DNA of 64,000 nt, taken from an uncultured Actinomycetes bacterium. GTDB lineage: Bacteria; Actinomycetota; Actinomycetes; Mycobacteriales; Mycobacteriaceae. Positions 53,801 through 61,352 of the stretch are shown piece by piece. A model generated the notes under the pieces. The model did not search any database, had not been told where the DNA came from, and saw only the letters and a program-made list of their open reading frames with translations. The DNA lies in the NCBI GenBank assembly GCA_903884065.1, contig CAISDL010000077.1, positions 1-64,000 of the forward strand, given 5' to 3'. Numbering within the stretch: the first letter of the stretch is position 1; every line of letters starts with the position of its first letter. A program made the position numbers and the translations under genes.

Positions 53801-56051
53801 CCCGATCAGTTATGTAGTCGGTGAGGTCCGCGACAGCGGCTCCCGACGTCCACTGCCAGACCGTCCCGTCTTGAAGGGCGACCATGAAGCCGTCCTTGAA
53901 GGGCGCGATTTTCGCGTCTCCCCAGGCCGCGTTCCCATCAGCGTTGCGAAGAACCGTCGTGCCATCGGATGTGGATGTAGTTGTCTTACCGTCAGGACCC
54001 TGATAGGCCTTCTCGCCCAGTTTGGTCTCGCCGGGGGTCCACAAGGTGATCTGCCCATCGGCGCGGAGGATGACCATGCCCGTACCGCACGAGATCACCT
54101 GCTTGATTGCTTTCGTGGACGAGAGCGCGACTTGGGGGTCTGCCAGCGGGCCGGAACTCGTCGCATCCGAAACCTCCACACCGGCGGACTCGCCGCCGGC
54201 CGTACTGATCTGGTCGGCGGCAGGGCTGGCCGCGGACGCGGCGACGGTGGGCTGCGTGGAGCGCACCCGGGACTGTTGGGACTGCGAAGTCGCCGCGGAC
54301 CCGCCGGGGATCTCGGCTTCTTTCAGCGCGTCGCCGTACTCCTGTTTGGTCCACGTGTCGGCGTAGACGTTGCCGGCACTGATCTTGATCTCTGCTCCGT
54401 TGAACGACCGTGAGCCCTCGCCCGGCAGCGGCACCTTGTAGTAGCTGCGGAAGTTGTCGTAGGCGGAGTTGTAGCTGTTGCCGACCACGTCGTAGTTACT
54501 GTCGGCGGTTCCCGGACCGTCGGTGGGGTCAGTGGCGATGTATCCGCTGAACGTGTACGTACCGGGGCCGGAACCGGGCTCGGCCGTCACGTCCGTCATG
54601 ATCATCGCGGCGTCCCTGCCGTCTGGCAGGGTGAAGTCCACGCCGAGTCGCACGGCCCCGGCGCTTTTCAGGGAATCCCACTCCGCACTCGCTTTGGAGA
54701 TGGGAACCGGATTGTTCTTTTGTTGGACGATCTCGTCGGGGTTGTTCTTGACGGCCCACTCGACCGGCGAATCGGGCGCGACCTTCACCGTGATGCTCGC
54801 CTTGTACAAGCCCGCCAGGTTCTTCGCATCCTTCGACACCGACACGACGACAGGCACTTCGTTCATGAACAGCGTCTTGTTCGCGGGGCTGTCTTTGTAG
54901 TCGAACGGCGAGGTCGGCGCATCGGCGCCCACTTGCACGACGGCCTGCGTCGCGCGACCGCGCCCCAGCCCGAAGATGTTGATGCCCTTGCCCTCCGAGG
55001 TGACCTGGACGGTGAATGCATCCTGGCCGGTGAAGTCCTTGCCCGGGGTGTAGAGGTAATTCCCGTAGGCGTCGAACACGACGGTTCCCCGCTGCGGCGC
55101 GGTCAGCACGGTGTAGTTCAGAACCTCGCCCTCGGGATCGGTGGCCATGACATCACCGGTGATGCCGGCGCCGGGGTTCGTCGGATCGAACGAGGTCTGG
55201 ATCGGGCAGGCCACGGCGTTCTGGTTGAGGATGGACCGCCGTACCACCAACAGAGCGCCCTCGAGGTTGGCGCGAAGATCGTTCGACGGAATCCTGTCCA
55301 ACGCGTCCGACAGCGCGGTGAAGAACTTGCGAACATTGCCGTTGACCTCAGCCAGTCGCTTGTCTCTGATCGCCGTCAGCGACGCCGGAGCGGACGCCGG
55401 ACTGAGTGCGACACCGCCGGAAACCTTGTTGACGACGGCATCGAGAATGGTGACTGCGGACGCGCCCGGCGCCACTTGGCCTTGGGTTTTCAGCAAGGCC
55501 GGCAACAGACCTCCCGCGGGCGCCGCGGAGATGGCGACCGGCGCGGCCGGTCCCGTGGCCGCCGGCGGGGCTATCGCTGCCGGACCGAGGCTGATTCCGG
55601 GCGTGGGCGCCGGGGCCAGCCGCGTGAGCTGAGGCGGCGTTATGGTCGTCGTCGTCACGGCCGGGGCCTGGGTTGCCGATGCCGACCGGCTCTGCGTCGT
55701 CGCTGCAGCGGGCGGGGCAATATCGGGGACGGTCAGATCTGCCGGCGGCTCTGCTGCGGCGCCTCTCGAACCGCGGGTGGTCGTGACGGGCTGCTCGGGT
55801 GCGGCCGACCCCGCCTGGTTGGCGGTGCCGCGCCTGGCAGGGGCGGCACCGCGGCGTGGCGTGGATGCCCTGTTCGCCGGCCCGGCTGTCGAATCCGCAG
55901 CACCCGCCGTGGCGGAATTTCCGTCGCCTTGGGTGTCGGCCGCCGCGATCCCGGCCGCCTGTGGCCCGGCCAGGAACAGCCCCGCCGCGAAGGCAGCGGC
56001 ACCACCGCGCGCGACCCGCTTGGCTGTCCTTACGTTCTTCCTTCTGGCCAT
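50889..56051 (-). CDS. Giant secreted multidomain protein (cadherin-like, discoidin-like and propeller-like parts)
   Basis: A 1720-residue exported protein. Residues 1-38 form a signal peptide; up to about 190 is Ala/Pro/Thr-rich linker. Around 285-370 is a cadherin/Big-like domain (DVMATDPEGEVLNYTV). Two discoidin (F5/8C)-like segments lie near 757-930 and 1184-1322, each with an acidic loop and a final FxVxFPD strand. Between and after them are short repeats of the type FDSGFVVGLGNSGAVNRW, suggesting a beta-propeller. The C-terminal 350 residues are beta-rich, with no anchor. It may be an adhesin or matrix protein. Codon use is less GC-biased than neighbours. A GAAGGGG ribosome site precedes the ATG. 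Confidence 0.75.
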   Translation of the reverse strand: MARRKNVRTAKRVARGGAAAFAAGLFLAGPQAAGIAAADTQGDGNSATAGAADSTAGPANRASTPRRGAAPARRGTANQAGSAAPEQPVTTTRGSRGAAAEPPADLTVPDIAPPAAATTQSRSASATQAPAVTTTTITPPQLTRLAPAPTPGISLGPAAIAPPAATGPAAPVAISAAPAGGLLPALLKTQGQVAPGASAVTILDAVVNKVSGGVALSPASAPASLTAIRDKRLAEVNGNVRKFFTALSDALDRIPSNDLRANLEGALLVVRRSILNQNAVACPIQTSFDPTNPGAGITGDVMATDPEGEVLNYTVLTAPQRGTVVFDAYGNYLYTPGKDFTGQDAFTVQVTSEGKGINIFGLGRGRATQAVVQVGADAPTSPFDYKDSPANKTLFMNEVPVVVSVSKDAKNLAGLYKASITVKVAPDSPVEWAVKNNPDEIVQQKNNPVPISKASAEWDSLKSAGAVRLGVDFTLPDGRDAAMIMTDVTAEPGSGPGTYTFSGYIATDPTDGPGTADSNYDVVGNSYNSAYDNFRSYYKVPLPGEGSRSFNGAEIKISAGNVYADTWTKQEYGDALKEAEIPGGSAATSQSQQSRVRSTQPTVAASAASPAADQISTAGGESAGVEVSDATSSGPLADPQVALSSTKAIKQVISCGTGMVILRADGQITLWTPGETKLGEKAYQGPDGKTTTSTSDGTTVLRNADGNAAWGDAKIAPFKDGFMVALQDGTVWQWTSGAAVADLTDYITDRAKVIAVNDNLDQWGPENAVDNKPATASATSFSKSPDEPASGAGSGLIIDLGQPMIATGLKLTSVRSEDTASDPLSYEVYGAEELVKDSAGNTDSTAWKKISEGALTLGTGAEGYVRPKNAGGYYQQDYNSVTFKLPNAQGAESSTPDPTQVDGFQFYKVVFPDVRGDSAQFVKIAELELPGYLPEPSWQRMPTLSWPKLGPFAHALPVSTVVPFGNDGGVAVGFGSAKEGLTSEGGVQVWDPKSAQWRTMVEPKEGGAVTAMIAYKDGIAFGDQSGHVTEWTSAGGGKTRQVKELTAPIGPMSGAITAIMPYGGGLVVGTDRGYLRQWTGFEWAAANYAPLDGGIQAIQPYEHGFVVGTNGPGNSAWWTGTGWVQLGWAGQGVNAMAAPEKNGVAFGLKNDTKDPAQVLQWRAAPVADVTDWMAQTPSAFTLFQGKGAVIGTAGGPVAAFDNNPETNVYIANSGVGLSTPGNKKGFGVDLGTGNSAVVTGLRLTLTPQYAKSIPTSYALYGANPGYSTYTLISSGVLARPTLDKPDVEVAFQNATPYQSYRVVFPDTTDPTADQAFRVAEIALVGSREWSKLPKMKPTVIGEKEIPEGDVTTMTDFDSGFVVGLGNSGAVNRWVGGDAPQGKAAAEWSPWKVVQAGADPDPNFNQTKLKEEVKYGYEHSDKPVVKDGVFNAEDPVFSQVAFQPRCAADHTCDGNFYTFNTGGEAKPLKLPGLGEAKISSTVGDVTAELSFDAGTSWRGYVFVPSGLWRKLNPGEYTAASVMAVTAGPSMSVTVDGTTQGKETSFTIAETPLLNLSYTIPNVVSFAFGAGVDAGLVGKLTTTEVHEGPFKAHAYYTAGVLSTYNTAASDGFDFSFKSYSDVGNDFAKVESVTFNPYVTPYVSADVGMFTPRVPILGRFSVFDAGAKFENPLGAELTFAKSGTTRKVYSEGKLDFGVHVLPFLTSALSYDDSLEVYRVSGDL

Positions 56052-56353
56052 TACCCAACCCCTTCGGTCCTCGCTGCGCCCACGCCGGCGATCACTGGTA
56101 TGACCACGATTAGACTGGCAATCATGTGCGCCGGCTCACAGAAGCACCTATTTTTGTGATGGAAATCACGTTTATTTGGAGTTCCGACGCTTGGTTATGG
56201 GCCCGCAGCCGACACTGAAGTGGAGTGGCAAATAACCAGCCACCTCACGATGCGATCAGGAAAAGCAGTGTTGAACTGCTATAACCGGATGCGCCCAGCT
56301 GCAATAAGGAGCTATGGCGCTGTATCATACCCGGTCGATTAGACCGCAGCGGC
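56052..56353. promoter_or_regulatory. AT-rich control region of the giant secreted protein, with CRP-like site
   Basis: A 302-base stretch without a convincing gene and clearly richer in A/T than the window. It holds TGTGA-N6-TCACG at 56155-56170, one mismatch from the CRP consensus TGTGA-N6-TCACA, about 104 bases before the ATG of the giant gene. No strong -10/-35 pair stands out. The end near 56354 is the 3' side of the RHH-like gene. Confidence 0.45.
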
Positions 56354-56614
56354 CTAGAGCCGCTTCCGCCCGGGCCGGTTGTACGCAGCGGCATTGCGCT
56401 GCAGTTCCTCGACAACCTCGGCCGGAGTGAGTTCCCGAGCCAGCCGGTTCAAGGCCAGGCGGACCACGGCACTGCGGGTCGTGTCCACCCGCGGCGTCGC
56501 GCTTCGGGCTTCGGTTCGAACCGATTCCAGATAGGAATCCGTGCTTCTATCGAGGTAGATCGATACTTTAGACAGTTCGGTCAACGCCTCGGACGCTTCC
56601 GGTCCATCAGCCAT
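56354..56614 (-). CDS. Small ribbon-helix-helix-like protein
   Basis: An 86-residue protein. A predicted beta strand KVSIYLDRSTD (about residues 16-26) is followed by two helices, the pattern of ribbon-helix-helix DNA-binding proteins such as MetJ/CopG-type antitoxins. No toxin gene is adjacent. AAGGAG lies seven bases before the ATG. It could regulate itself or the giant secreted gene downstream on the same strand. Family call is tentative. Confidence 0.55.
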   Translation of the reverse strand: MADGPEASEALTELSKVSIYLDRSTDSYLESVRTEARSATPRVDTTRSAVVRLALNRLARELTPAEVVEELQRNAAAYNRPGRKRL

Positions 56615-56683
56615 GGGGAGGCTCCTTCACGTGCAACCGAAGCGGGAATCCGCGATGCATCGGAGCATAACGAACAACTTCAT

Positions 56684-56696
56684 CTGGTAGTACCAG
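56684..56696. promoter_or_regulatory. FadR/PdhR-type GntR operator
   Basis: CTGGTA-G-TACCAG is a perfect 13-base palindrome that fits the TGGT-N3-ACCA pattern bound by FadR-subfamily GntR regulators. It lies 31 bases before the ATG of such a regulator, so autoregulation and control of the adjoining hydroxylase gene are likely. Confidence 0.7.
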
Positions 56697-56727
56697 TTTA
56701 CCCGTTGCGGTGGCATGATGACTGCCC

Positions 56728-57489
56728 ATGGATATGGATCCAGTCCCGCGGGACGCGGCGATCTCCGACACCGTCTACGCCCGGATCGTCGAGGAAATCC
56801 TCACCGGGCGCTGGCCGGCCGGAGAAGCGGTGGCCTCCGAGCGCGACCTCGCGCAGTCGTGGCAGGTCAACCGCAACGCGGTGCGTGAGGCGCTGAAGCG
56901 GGTCCAGCAGGCCGGCCTGGTGCGGATCAGCCATGGCGGCAAGACCCGGGTACTGGACTGGCGCACCAACGCCGGCCTCGACGTGCTCAGCGCGCTGGCC
57001 CTCGCCGGAGCCGTCCCCGCCGGCAAGGCCGCGGTGGATATCGCGGTGATGCGGCGAGCGATCGGCACCGACGCCGCCGGCCTGTGCGCGCTCGAGGCGA
57101 CCGACGAGCAACGAGCAGCCATCTCCGCCGCCGCAGCGGCCTTCCCGGAGACCGCCGAACTCGACGTCCTCGGCGAGTTCGACCTGGTGTTCTGGTGCGC
57201 GGTCATCGACGGCTCCAACAACCTGGCCTACCGACTGGCGCTCAATACCCTGCTCGCCGCGATCGACGACGCCGGAGCCACGGCGTACAACATCCTCAAC
57301 GCCGCCGAACTGACCGACCACCAGGCCAAAGTCGAACTCGCAGTTGCCATCGCCGCGCGTGACGCCGATACCGCCGGCCGAATCGCCGGAGCGTTGCTGT
57401 CCCGACTGGTCATCGCCTGCCGGTCACTCGAGCGTTCGATCGCGGCCCAGGCATCACCGGAAACCACCCTCGCCGGCCAACCGGCCTGA
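56728..57489 (+). CDS. GntR-family regulator, FadR subfamily
   Basis: A 253-residue regulator. The N-terminal winged helix is typical of GntR (AGEAVASERDLAQSWQVNRN, then AVREALKRVQQAGLVRISHG, about residues 31-72). It is followed by an all-helical ligand domain of FadR/FCD type. Ligands of such proteins are often acyl-CoAs or organic acids. The first ATG is used; a second two codons later is possible. A matching operator lies just upstream, and the fatty-acid hydroxylase-like gene follows after 12 bases, probably as one transcript. Confidence 0.87.
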   Translation: MDMDPVPRDAAISDTVYARIVEEILTGRWPAGEAVASERDLAQSWQVNRNAVREALKRVQQAGLVRISHGGKTRVLDWRTNAGLDVLSALALAGAVPAGKAAVDIAVMRRAIGTDAAGLCALEATDEQRAAISAAAAAFPETAELDVLGEFDLVFWCAVIDGSNNLAYRLALNTLLAAIDDAGATAYNILNAAELTDHQAKVELAVAIAARDADTAGRIAGALLSRLVIACRSLERSIAAQASPETTLAGQPA

Positions 57490-57501
57490 CGGGAACAGGC
57501 C

Positions 57502-58335
57502 ATGCTCAACGCGATCCTCTACGCGATCCCGGTCTTCGTCGTCCTGCTGATCCTGGAACGGCTGTCCTTCCGCCTACTGCCCGACGACGACGAACTGGGC
57601 TACGAACTACGCGACACCGCCACCAGCCTGACCATGGGGGCCGGGAATGTGATCATCACCCTCGGCTGGAAGGCGGCGATTCTATTCGTCTACAGCGGGG
57701 CATATCTCTTGTCGCCGATCCACCTGGCCGCGAGCAACCCGTGGACCTGGGTCGCGCTGTTCGTCGTCGACGACTTCGCCTACTACTGGTACCACCGCTA
57801 TCACCACACCATTCGGGTGTTCTGGGCCAGCCATGTGGTGCACCACTCCAGCCAGCGTTACAACCTCTCCACGGCGCTGCGCCAACCCTGGACCCCATTC
57901 ACGTCACTGCCCTTCTGGCTTCCGCTGGCGTTCCTGGGATTTGCGCCATGGATGATCCTGCTACAGCAATCGATCAGCCTGATCTACCAGTTCTTCATCC
58001 ACACCGAACGCATCGACAAGCTTTGGGGTCCAATCGAATTCGTCCTCAACGCCCCGTCGCACCACCGGGTCCACCACGGGTCCAACAAGCAATACCTGGA
58101 CAAGAACTACGGCGGTACGCTGATCGTCTGGGACCGGCTGTTCGGCACCTTCGAACCCGAGGCCGAACGGGTCACATACGGCCTGACCAAGAACATCAAC
58201 ACCTTCAACCCCGTGCGGGTGGCCTTCGGCGAGTTCGTCGCAATCTGGCGCGACGTCATGTCCGCCCGGAACTGGCGCGAAGCGTGCGGGTTCCTGTTCC
58301 GCGGCCCGGGATGGCGACCGGATAACGCCGCTTAA
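57502..58335 (+). CDS. Sterol desaturase/fatty acid hydroxylase family protein
   Basis: A 277-residue membrane di-iron enzyme with the histidine clusters of the family: [27 protein letters not shown] and [10 protein letters not shown]. Four or so membrane helices surround them. Members hydroxylate or desaturate lipids and sterols, and some act on carotenoid rings. The substrate here is unknown. Cotranscription with the FadR-like regulator suggests an acyl-lipid substrate. The stop overlaps by four bases with the convergent DsbA-like gene. Confidence 0.87.
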   Translation: MLNAILYAIPVFVVLLILERLSFRLLPDDDELGYELRDTATSLTMGAGNVIITLGWKAAILFVYSGAYLLSPIHLAASNPWTWVALFVVDDFAYYWYHRYHHTIRVFWASHVVHHSSQRYNLSTALRQPWTPFTSLPFWLPLAFLGFAPWMILLQQSISLIYQFFIHTERIDKLWGPIEFVLNAPSHHRVHHGSNKQYLDKNYGGTLIVWDRLFGTFEPEAERVTYGLTKNINTFNPVRVAFGEFVAIWRDVMSARNWREACGFLFRGPGWRPDNAA

Positions 58336-59033
58336 CCCCGGTCGAAGTTGATGACCTCACCGCGGTTGATCGACACCCAGTCGCGGGCGTCCAGATAGGG
58401 ACGGAAGCTCTCGGTGATCGCCTCTCCGTCGGCTTCGGTCTTGGGCCGCTGCAACTCGTAGAGGTGCGGGAATTCGGTCCACGCCACCACCGCGTCCCAC
58501 AGTCGCACCGCCGCCTCCCCGGTCGGCGGGTCGATGAGCACCGGCCCGAACAGGCACTGGCCGTCGGGGAAGAACAGCGTCGGCACCCCGTAACCGGCGG
58601 CGTCCACGACGCGCTGGTGGTCGGCCAATACTTCGTCACTGGTGGTCGGGTCGGCGATCGCCTCATCCACCAGGCCCGGGTCGAAACCCAACTCCGCCAG
58701 GAGATGCCGGGCGACGGCCGGTTCGTGCGGCTTGTGGCCCTCGACGTGCAATGCCCGGGCCGCACGCTCGTACCAGGCACCGGCGTCGTCCATGGAACCG
58801 CGTCGCAGCAGCGCGCCGATGCGCATCATCGACCACCCGTAGGACCACTCGCGTTCCCAGGGGTGCTTCTTGCCCTCGACGCGGTTGATCTCCTCGAGGC
58901 TGAAGAACCGCCAATTGACCTGCAGCCCAGTCAGATCGCTGACCTCGCGGATCCAGCGTGAGGTCTGGTAGGCATACGGGCACATGACGTCGAAGTGGAA
59001 GTCGACGTAGTCCGGTCGTGGGGTCATCGTCAT
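58332..59033 (-). CDS. DsbA-family thioredoxin-fold oxidoreductase (single active-site Cys)
   Basis: A 233-residue thioredoxin-fold protein with an inserted helical domain, like DsbA/FrnE and the mycothiol-dependent nitroreductase group. The active-site motif is CPYA (VMCPYAYQ, about residue 18), so only one cysteine is present. The cis-Pro loop is GVPTLFF. With mycothiol as the cell's thiol, the lone Cys may form a mixed disulfide. No signal peptide, so it is cytosolic. The ATG overlaps the stop of the upstream M15 peptidase gene; a second ATG two codons in is possible. Confidence 0.8.
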   Translation of the reverse strand: MTMTPRPDYVDFHFDVMCPYAYQTSRWIREVSDLTGLQVNWRFFSLEEINRVEGKKHPWEREWSYGWSMMRIGALLRRGSMDDAGAWYERAARALHVEGHKPHEPAVARHLLAELGFDPGLVDEAIADPTTSDEVLADHQRVVDAAGYGVPTLFFPDGQCLFGPVLIDPPTGEAAVRLWDAVVAWTEFPHLYELQRPKTEADGEAITESFRPYLDARDWVSINRGEVINFDRG

Positions 59034-59512
59034 ACCGCCGCGTCGGGCAGCAGCGGCGGGCAGACACCCGCGGGGTCGTTGGCGAGTTCGAAATGCCACA
59101 CCTCGTTGGCGTAGATCTGGCAGAGCCCGAAGCGCTGGCCGTTGGCGATCAGCCACTGATCCGCTCCCACCCCACCCATGTCGACGGCCTGGCCGAGGAC
59201 GTGGCGGGAACGCTCAGGGACCTGCACGTACTGGCGCGCCGCGGCCAGGCTGCCGTAGGTGGCGATCGCGTCGTCGAGTAACTGCTGCTGGAACGCCGGC
59301 GAGCGCCACCCGGAGGTGATTGTCATGGTGACGCCGTCGGCCGCGGCAGCGCCGGCGGCCTGCTGGACCGCGATCAGCAGGGCCGGGTCGAGGTTTCCGA
59401 CCGCCGGGTTGGCGACGTCCCACGGCGAGAGCATCTGGACATCGGCCGACACGTGAGGAGACAGCCCTAAAGCGGCGGCACCCAGCACGCCCAGCACAAA
59501 AGACATCCGCAT
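59030..59512 (-). CDS. Secreted M15-family D-Ala-D-Ala carboxypeptidase-like protein
   Basis: A 160-residue exported peptidase. After a signal peptide ([19 protein letters not shown]) it shows the VanY/M15B zinc motifs [12 protein letters not shown] (His and Asp ligands) and WHFEL (the third His). It probably trims peptidoglycan stem peptides. It is coupled to the DsbA-like gene by a four-base overlap. A long open frame upstream is an antisense shadow of the antiporter gene and was not used. Confidence 0.82.
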   Translation of the reverse strand: MRMSFVLGVLGAAALGLSPHVSADVQMLSPWDVANPAVGNLDPALLIAVQQAAGAAAADGVTMTITSGWRSPAFQQQLLDDAIATYGSLAAARQYVQVPERSRHVLGQAVDMGGVGADQWLIANGQRFGLCQIYANEVWHFELANDPAGVCPPLLPDAAV

Positions 59513-59602
59513 GATGTCCCAATCATCCCAGAACCACCCGCGATGCCGCCCGGGCAGGCACCATTGCCTCGACGGAATACAACGACAACTCAGGAGTCCG
59601 GC

Positions 59603-60859
59603 GTGGCGCTCGTCTTGGCCTTCGGTGTGATGTTGCTGATCAGCGTGTCGCTGTCCGGCATTGCGGCGCGCACGGTGCTCTCCACCGCACTGCTGTTCCT
59701 CGTTGGCGGGGCATTGCTGGGTCCCGGCGGTTTCGGGGTGGTCAACTACACCGCCCAGGACGAGATCGTCGCGGTGCTCGCCGACATCGCGCTGTTCACC
59801 GTGCTGTTCACCGACGGCCAGCGGGCCAGCGTTCCGGCCCTGCGGGAAGGCTGGCGGCTCTCCGGACGGGCGCTGGGTCTGGGGATGCCGCTTGCGATGA
59901 TCGGCATCGCCATTCCCGCGCACTTCCTGGTCGGCCTGGACTGGCCGACATCGTTTCTGCTCGGCGCGATCCTGTCCCCCACCGACCCGGTGTTCGCCTC
60001 GGCTCTGGTCGGCCGCACCGACATCCCCCTGCGTCTGCGCCGACTGCTCAACGTCGAGTCCGGCCTCAACGACGGCCTGGCGCTGCCCTTCGTGCTGATC
60101 TTCCTGGCACTGGCCAAACACGAGAGCTCCCACATCAGCGAGGTGCTGCTGGAACTGGTGCTCGGACTGGTGATCGGGGTGGGTGTTGCCGCCCTGGTCG
60201 CACTGGCCTGGCGACTCCCCATCCTCACCGCCGAGCCGCGACTGCAGCCGCTGGGTCCGGTCGCGATCGCCGTCGTGGTGTACGCGATCTGCCATCTGAC
60301 GCACGCCAACCCGTACCTCGCGGCATTCGCGGCCGGGTCCGCGCTGGCGACCCTCGACCACGTTGCCGCCGAGACTTTCGAGCCGTTCGGCGATCTGCTC
60401 TCCGAGCTCACCAAGTTCGCCGCGCTGCTGTTGTTCGGGGCGCTCATCACCCCCGAACGGCTCTCCCACCTGGGTTGGCAGGGCTGGCTGCTCGCGGTGC
60501 TGGCCATCGTGCTGGTCCGGCCGGCGTCGATGCTGCTGTCGTTGATCAAGACCGGGATGCCGCGCGCGGAGAAACTCACCGCGGCATGGTTCGGCCCCAA
60601 GGGCTTCGCGTCCGTGGTCTACGGCCTGCTGGTTCTGCAGGCCGGAATCCCCAACGGCGAGAAGCTGTTCGACCTCATCGCCGTCACGATCGCGCTCTCG
60701 ATCATCGTGCACTCATCGACCGACGTGCCCGTCGCGCACAAACTGCGCATCGAGCCACCCGACCACCTGCCCTCCGGACACGACCCGGTGGAGGCTCCCG
60801 AACCCGAACCGGCGCTTTCGCCGCCGCCGACGACTCGCACGCGCGATGTCAACCTCTAG
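59603..60859 (+). CDS. Cation:proton antiporter (CPA1/NhaP-like)
   Basis: A 418-residue membrane protein with about twelve helices. Features of CPA1 antiporters are GALLGPGGFGVVNY, the helix-5 motif SPTDPVFASALV, LLNVESGLNDGLALPFV with the conserved Asn-Asp pair, and FGPKGFASVVY. It exchanges Na+ or K+ for H+. A Pro/Glu-rich tail ends the protein. The GTG with AGGAG six bases upstream decides the start over an ATG 20 codons earlier. Confidence 0.88.
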   Translation: MALVLAFGVMLLISVSLSGIAARTVLSTALLFLVGGALLGPGGFGVVNYTAQDEIVAVLADIALFTVLFTDGQRASVPALREGWRLSGRALGLGMPLAMIGIAIPAHFLVGLDWPTSFLLGAILSPTDPVFASALVGRTDIPLRLRRLLNVESGLNDGLALPFVLIFLALAKHESSHISEVLLELVLGLVIGVGVAALVALAWRLPILTAEPRLQPLGPVAIAVVVYAICHLTHANPYLAAFAAGSALATLDHVAAETFEPFGDLLSELTKFAALLLFGALITPERLSHLGWQGWLLAVLAIVLVRPASMLLSLIKTGMPRAEKLTAAWFGPKGFASVVYGLLVLQAGIPNGEKLFDLIAVTIALSIIVHSSTDVPVAHKLRIEPPDHLPSGHDPVEAPEPEPALSPPPTTRTRDVNL

Positions 60860-60938
60860 GAGCGTAATTCGGTAAACGACTCGGTTCGGTCTGTTGTCGA
60901 CGGAGCTGAGCGAGGCTGGGAGATGACCCGGCCGGCTC

Positions 60939-61211
60939 TTAGGAGGCCGGCGTTGTGATCGTGCCGTCAGTGTCGAGCTTGCTGCGGAAGCCGCCCGCGG
61001 TGCTGACACCGACGCGCGCACCGTTCAAGCCGGCATCTTGGATGGATATCAGACTCTCGGGCGAACTGGACGCGAGTGCGCCGGGGGCCGCGGCGGCAGT
61101 GGCGATGGAATTGGACAATCCGGGCGTCGGTGCCGGGGCTGCCATGGCTGGAGCTGCCGACGCCAGCGACGCGGTGGCCAGTGCTGCTCCAATAAGTAAT
61201 GATTTTCTCAC
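60939..61211 (-). CDS. Small secreted protein of unknown function
   Basis: A 90-residue exported protein: signal peptide RKSLLIGAALATASLASAAPAMA, then an Ala/Ser/Pro-rich region and a short domain (SIQDAGLNGARVGVSTAGGF). No family recognised and no cysteines. The GTG has a perfect AAGGAGG site, five bases upstream. The 141-base gap before it is AT-rich and probably holds its promoter. Confidence 0.68.
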   Translation of the reverse strand: MRKSLLIGAALATASLASAAPAMAAPAPTPGLSNSIATAAAAPGALASSSPESLISIQDAGLNGARVGVSTAGGFRSKLDTDGTITTPAS

Positions 61212-61352
61212 GATATCCTCCTTATACCGATCGCAATTGTGCGTTTTCGGTTGTTTTGATAGCGATATCCTACTGAATCCGTTGTCACACCCGGAAGGTC
61301 TTGTTGTCGGAATCACACCGGCGGGCGCGTGGGCAGCCACAGCCAGCAGCCT

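Noticed and set aside
56314-56420. A short plus-strand open frame after AAGGAG in the gap before the giant gene
   Set aside because: It runs antisense into the RHH-like gene, is under 40 codons and has no recognisable features.
59030-60712. A 560-codon minus-strand frame across the cation/proton antiporter gene
   Set aside because: Only its last 160 residues look like protein (the M15 peptidase); the rest is antisense shadow rich in Gln, Gly, Asp and His.
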